Shown here piece after piece: positions 60,204 through 64,000 of a stretch of 64,000 bases of DNA. A program made the position numbers and the translations under genes. The notes beneath the pieces were generated by a model. It made no database searches. It saw only the letters and a program-made list of their open reading frames with translations, and was not told the origin of the DNA. Every line of letters starts with the position of its first letter. Within the stretch, counting starts at the first letter, position 1. Source of the stretch: Massilia timonae CCUG 45783 (GTDB lineage: Bacteria; Pseudomonadota; Gammaproteobacteria; Burkholderiales; Burkholderiaceae_D); the NCBI RefSeq assembly GCF_000315425.1, contig NZ_JH992922.1, positions 1,403,234 to 1,467,233 of the forward strand. The letters run 5' to 3'.

Positions 60204-61433
60204 ATGGAACTCAACGACAAGCTCGAAATCCTGGCCGACGCGGCCAAGTACGACGCATCCTGCGCCAGCAGCGGTGCGCCCAAGCGCGGCTCCGAAGGCA
60301 AGGACGGCCTGGGCGCCACCACCGGCATGGGCATCTGCCACAGCTATACGCCGGACGGCCGCTGCGTCTCGCTGCTCAAGATCCTGCTCACCAATTTCTG
60401 CATCTACGACTGCCAGTACTGCATCAACCGGCGCACCTCGAACGTGCCGCGGGCGCGCTTCGCGGTCGATGAAGTCGTGAAGCTGACCCAGGATTTTTAC
60501 CTGCGCAACTACATCGACGGCCTGTTCCTCAGCTCGGGCATCATCCAGTCGGCCGACTACACGATGGAGCAGCTGGTGGCAGTGGCGCGCCAGCTGCGCG
60601 AGGTGCACCAGTTCCGCGGCTACATCCACCTCAAGACCATTCCCGACGCCGATCCGCTCCTGATCCAGGAGGCCGGCCGCTGGGCCGACCGCCTGTCGGT
60701 GAACATCGAGCTGCCGACCCACGACAGCGTGACCCGCCTCGCGCCCGAAAAAAGCGTCCACACGATCAAGCTGGCGATGGGCTCGATCCGGCGCAAACTG
60801 GACGAAAAAGCCGAAGAGCCGAAGGCGCCGGCCTTCGCGCCGGCTGGCCAGAGCACGCAGATGATCGTCGGCGCCGACGCCAGCGACGACCACACCATCC
60901 TGAACACGGCCGAGACGCTGTACGGCAGCTACAAGCTCAAGCGCGTGTATTACTCGGCCTTCAGCCCGATCCCGCACAGCCCCGGCAGCGTGCCGCTGGC
61001 GCCGCCGCCGCTGCTGCGCGAGCACCGCCTGTACCAGGCAGACTTTTTATTGCGCGGCTACGGCTTCACGGCTGGTGAACTGATGCCGCAAACGGGCAAC
61101 CTGGCACTGGACGTCGACCCCAAGCTGGCCTGGGCCCTGGCCAATCGCGAGCACTTCCCGATGGACCTGAACCGGGTGGATGCGTCGCTGATCCCGCGCA
61201 TTCCCGGCATTGGCCTGCGCAACGCCAAGCGCATCGTCGAGCTGCGCCGCCTGCGCCGCATCCGCTGGGAAGATTTATCTCGCCTGCGTTGCAGCCTCAA
61301 GAAGCTGGCGCCCTTCGTCGTCACCGCCGACTACAAGCCGGCGCAGGGCGCGACCAGTTCCGAGCTGCTGCGCAAGCACATGGCCGATGCGCCGCAGCAG
61401 ATGAACCTGTGGCCCGAATTGCAGGCGGCATGA
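60204..61433 (+). CDS. Putative DNA modification/repair radical SAM protein
   Basis: A 409-residue radical SAM enzyme of the group defined by co-occurrence with UdgX (TIGR03916 type). The [4Fe-4S] motif is C66xxxC70xxC73 in NFCIYDCQYCINRR. Extra Cys residues occur at 20, 45 and 54. The C-terminal region has a helix-hairpin-helix-like DNA-binding segment (IPRIPGIGLRNAKRIVELRR). The reaction is unknown. It is preceded by a LexA box and overlaps the UdgX fusion gene by ATGA, so SOS-induced DNA repair is the likely setting. Confidence 0.9.
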   Translation: MELNDKLEILADAAKYDASCASSGAPKRGSEGKDGLGATTGMGICHSYTPDGRCVSLLKILLTNFCIYDCQYCINRRTSNVPRARFAVDEVVKLTQDFYLRNYIDGLFLSSGIIQSADYTMEQLVAVARQLREVHQFRGYIHLKTIPDADPLLIQEAGRWADRLSVNIELPTHDSVTRLAPEKSVHTIKLAMGSIRRKLDEKAEEPKAPAFAPAGQSTQMIVGADASDDHTILNTAETLYGSYKLKRVYYSAFSPIPHSPGSVPLAPPPLLREHRLYQADFLLRGYGFTAGELMPQTGNLALDVDPKLAWALANREHFPMDLNRVDASLIPRIPGIGLRNAKRIVELRRLRRIRWEDLSRLRCSLKKLAPFVVTADYKPAQGATSSELLRKHMADAPQQMNLWPELQAA

Positions 61434-62992
61434 GCGCCAGCGCCGGCGCGGATGCCAATGCCAGCGCCGCCGCCCTCGCCGCGACCGCGGTGGCGAGCGT
61501 GCGCGCGGGCCAGCCGCTGCCGGTGGACGGTTTCACCGCATGGCGCGCGGTGGCGCGCGAATTGCTGCGCGCTGGCGTGCCGCCCGAGGCGGTGACCTGG
61601 GGCGCGCCGGGCGCCGACCTGTTCTCGGGTGCGCCGGCTTCCCAAGCTGCTGCGCATAATGGGGGCGACCTCCTGGCGACTCAAGCGGTTGAGCAGGAGC
61701 CTTCCAATGCAACGGCGCCAAGGCCGCATGTCCCTCGCTCCCTGATGGAGATGCTGCAGACCGCCGCCTGCTACCGCGATCACGACCGCTGGGCCTTCCT
61801 GTATCGGGTGATCTGGCGCTGGCAACAGGGCGAGCACGACGTGCAATCGCCCGCCGATCCGGACGGGCAGCGGCTGCACGTGATGGTCAAGGCGGTGCGG
61901 CGCGAGGTACACGATATGCACGCCTACATCCGATTCCGTGAACGGCCGATCGAGGCCGGCGCGCCCCATTTCGTGGCCTGGTTCGAACCCAGCCACGACG
62001 TCCTGCCGCAGGTGGCCGAGCATTTTGTGGCGCGCATGGGCAAGGTGAGCTGGATGATCGCCACGCCCGACGCCAGCGTGCTGTGGGACGGCGCCACCCT
62101 GCACCATACCGGCCCGCTGATGTCGAGCGCGGCCGACCTCGACGATGCGGGCGAGGCCCTGTGGCTGACCTATTACCGCAGCATCTTCAACCCGGCGCGC
62201 CTGAACACGCAGGTCATGAACAGCCACATCCCGTCGCGCTTCTGGAAGAACCTGCCGGAAGGCGCGCTGGTGCCGTCGCTGGTGAGCCAGGCCGGCCTCG
62301 GCGCGCGCCGCATCGGCCAGGTCGAGGCGGTAGGGCGGCGCAGCGGTCGCACGATCCCGATCGAAGCCGAACAGGCGCAGCCCGAGCGCCAGCAGCCGTC
62401 GAAGCTGGACGAGTGCCGGCGCTGCGACCTGTGGGAACACGCGACCCAGGCGGTCGGCGGCGAAGGGCCGAAGCACGCGCAGATCATGCTCGTCGGCGAG
62501 CAGCCGGGCGACCAGGAAGACCTGGCCGGCCAGCCCTTCGTCGGCCCGGCCGGCAAGCTGCTCGACCGCGTGTTCGAGCAGGCCGGCGTGGAGCGCAAGG
62601 GCGTCTACATCACCAACGCCGTCAAGCATTTCAAGTGGGAGCCGCGCGGCAAGCGGCGCCTGCACAAGACGCCGGCGCAGAAGGAGATCGAGGCCTGCCA
62701 CTACTGGCTCGAGAAGGAGATCGCCACCCGCAAGCCCAAGGTCATCGTGGCGATGGGCGCGACCGCGCTCAAGTCGGTGCTGCAGGCCGGCAGCGCGACG
62801 CTCAAGGACAAGCTGGGACGGCCCATACGCCATGGCGACAGCTGGGTGGTGACGATCTACCACCCGTCGTACGTGCTGCGCGTGCCGGACGAGGCGTCCA
62901 AGCACGAGGCGTTTTCGGTGATGGTCAAGGGCTTGAAGCTGGCGCAGGAATTATTGGACCGGCCAGATGTGCCGGAGCCGCCGGAAAGCTGA
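61430..62992 (+). CDS. DUF4130 - UdgX uracil-DNA binding/glycosylase fusion
   Basis: A 520-residue two-domain protein. Residues about 1-300 match the probable DNA metabolism domain (DUF4130, TIGR03915 type), with CYRDHDRWAFLYRVIWRWQQ and NSHIPSRFWKNLPEG. Residues about 325-515 are UdgX: Fe-S Cys pair CRRCDL at 329 and 332, motif GEQPGDQEDLAGQPFVGPAG, and the diagnostic insertion loop RGKRRLHKTP with His412, equivalent to the His that UdgX links covalently to the abasic sugar. Motif HPSYVLR is near the end. Coupled to the radical SAM gene. Confidence 0.92.
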   Translation: MSASAGADANASAAALAATAVASVRAGQPLPVDGFTAWRAVARELLRAGVPPEAVTWGAPGADLFSGAPASQAAAHNGGDLLATQAVEQEPSNATAPRPHVPRSLMEMLQTAACYRDHDRWAFLYRVIWRWQQGEHDVQSPADPDGQRLHVMVKAVRREVHDMHAYIRFRERPIEAGAPHFVAWFEPSHDVLPQVAEHFVARMGKVSWMIATPDASVLWDGATLHHTGPLMSSAADLDDAGEALWLTYYRSIFNPARLNTQVMNSHIPSRFWKNLPEGALVPSLVSQAGLGARRIGQVEAVGRRSGRTIPIEAEQAQPERQQPSKLDECRRCDLWEHATQAVGGEGPKHAQIMLVGEQPGDQEDLAGQPFVGPAGKLLDRVFEQAGVERKGVYITNAVKHFKWEPRGKRRLHKTPAQKEIEACHYWLEKEIATRKPKVIVAMGATALKSVLQAGSATLKDKLGRPIRHGDSWVVTIYHPSYVLRVPDEASKHEAFSVMVKGLKLAQELLDRPDVPEPPES

Positions 62993-63101
62993 CGTATGCA
63001 TGATATGCGCCGTTCATGTAATTGAAACAGCCGTGTTACAGCGGCTTCGCTGACGCTGCCATTGGCGTAAGATCTGGCGATTCCCATCACCGGATCATTT
63101 C

Positions 63102-64000
63102 ATGAGCAAACTCGCCGTACCTGCTTTCTGCATATGCATGCTGGCCGCTCCCGCCTGGGCGCAATCGGAAGATGCGACCGTCCCGGCGCAGGCCGCCGTC
63201 GATGTGCTTGAGACCGCCGCCGAACCGGCGCCGGAGCAGATCCACGTCGTGGCCCAGCGCCCCGGACCGGGCATGTGGAAGGTAACGAAGGGCGAGCACG
63301 TGTTGTGGGTGTTCGGCATGTACGGGCCGGTGCCAAAGAACATGCAGTGGCGCTCGCAGCAGGTCGAAAACGTCATCATGAATTCGCAGGAATACCTGTC
63401 GGCGCCAAGCGTCTCGGCCAGCCCGGGTTTCTTCAGGGGGATCACGCTGCTGCCAAGCTTCATCGGCATGCGCAAGAATCCGGATGGCGCAACCTTGCGT
63501 GACGTGATGCCGGCGGAGGAGTATGCGCGCTGGACCACGCTCAAGTCCAGGTACTTGCCCGAGAACGACGACGTCGAGCGCGAGCGCCCGATCTTCGCGG
63601 CGGAGGTGTTGTCGAACGCCGCGCGCAAGCAGGCGGGCCTGGTCGACAGCTACGCGGTGCGCAAGCCGCTGCTGGACCTGGTCAAGAAGGCGAAGCTGAA
63701 GGAGACCTCGTCGACCTTCCAGCTGCCGATGGACAATGCGCGCACGGTGCTGAAGAACTTCAAGAAATCGACCCTGGGCGACGCCGCCTGCCTGGCGCGT
63801 ACGATGGCCACGCTGGAGCAGGACATCGAGGCCGCCAGCCAGCGCGCCAATGCCTGGGCCAAGGGCGATATGGATGAAATGCGCAAGCTGGATTTCGCCA
63901 GCCGCGAAGAGGCCTGTTCCGGCGCCCTGATGAACAGCGCGGCATTCGATGCCGAGCCCGAATTCAAGCATATGAGGACGCGTGCGAACGAAAAATGGAT
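63102..64000 (+). CDS. TraB/GumN-like protein, 3' end beyond window
   Basis: An open frame from ATG 63102 runs off the window edge (299 codons visible). The signal peptide is MSKLAVPAFCICMLAAPAWA. The mature N-terminus has GMWKVTKGEHVLWVFGMYGP followed by KNMQWRSQQVENVI, which matches the LWxVxxGxxxLYLFGTxHxLP...W pattern of TraB/GumN proteins. The metal-site GTxH equivalent is GMYG, so the His is absent. The usual second motif lies beyond the edge. A diverged family member is the best description; function unknown. Confidence 0.75.
   Translation, partial: MSKLAVPAFCICMLAAPAWAQSEDATVPAQAAVDVLETAAEPAPEQIHVVAQRPGPGMWKVTKGEHVLWVFGMYGPVPKNMQWRSQQVENVIMNSQEYLSAPSVSASPGFFRGITLLPSFIGMRKNPDGATLRDVMPAEEYARWTTLKSRYLPENDDVERERPIFAAEVLSNAARKQAGLVDSYAVRKPLLDLVKKAKLKETSSTFQLPMDNARTVLKNFKKSTLGDAACLARTMATLEQDIEAASQRANAWAKGDMDEMRKLDFASREEACSGALMNSAAFDAEPEFKHMRTRANEKW

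Overview
The window is about 64 kb of high-GC chromosomal DNA from a betaproteobacterium. It most likely belongs to the Oxalobacteraceae (Massilia/Telluria-like). This rests on protein content and conserved gene orders (fur | bamE-dapB; leuS-lptE-holA; amgK-murU divergent from lptD-surA-pdxA-rsmA; pepP-ubiH; nudJ-mnmA; split pntAA-pntAB-pntB), not on a database search. Genes are densely packed with many ATGA or TAATG overlaps. I recognised no rRNA, tRNA, CRISPR array, intact insertion sequence or prophage.

Layout. 0-9 kb: a glycine-zipper stress protein, a cytochrome b561 gene with two YceI genes, a TonB-dependent receptor, purB, a GST plus a PfkB kinase, and bacterioferritin. 9.1-10.1 kb: a decayed stretch with an internally deleted response regulator on one strand abutting a short RND-pump fragment on the other. 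10.1-13 kb: bfd and the ferrous-iron operon feoA-feoB plus a Cys-rich small membrane protein, with Fur-like sites. 13-20 kb: DUF72 protein, GST, 5'-3' exonuclease, a receiver protein that has lost its phospho-acceptor, a divergent pair of GAF-domain signalling genes, mnmA and nudJ. 20-26 kb: three-gene proton-translocating transhydrogenase, then a nemR-nemA-SDR block with an identical 15-bp palindrome before nemR and before nemA. 26-31 kb, minus strand: amgK, murU, pepP, ubiH. 31-36 kb, plus strand: lptD, surA, pdxA, rsmA. 36-38 kb: a small exported peptide and two tandem paralogous lipoproteins. 38-43 kb: HAD hydrolase, hrcA, a FepA-like receptor with a Fur box, fur. 43-54 kb: bamE, dapB, a barstar-like gene, leuS, lptE, holA, proA, a HemJ/CopD-type protein, a REP-like inverted repeat, a THUMP RNA methyltransferase and a Bcr/CflA efflux pump. 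54-60 kb: HDOD-GAF-histidine kinase, REC-PAS-GGDEF-EAL protein and a Sel1-repeat protein. 60-63 kb: a radical SAM protein plus a DUF4130-UdgX fusion behind a perfect LexA-type box. 63 kb to the end: a truncated TraB/GumN-like gene.

Three themes recur. Iron homeostasis is represented by bfr, bfd, feoAB, a siderophore receptor and fur, with Fur-like sites. Envelope biogenesis is represented by lptD, lptE, bamE, surA, murU and amgK. Second-messenger and two-component signalling includes several degenerate domains. The most interesting system is the apparently SOS-controlled radical SAM/UdgX DNA-repair operon.
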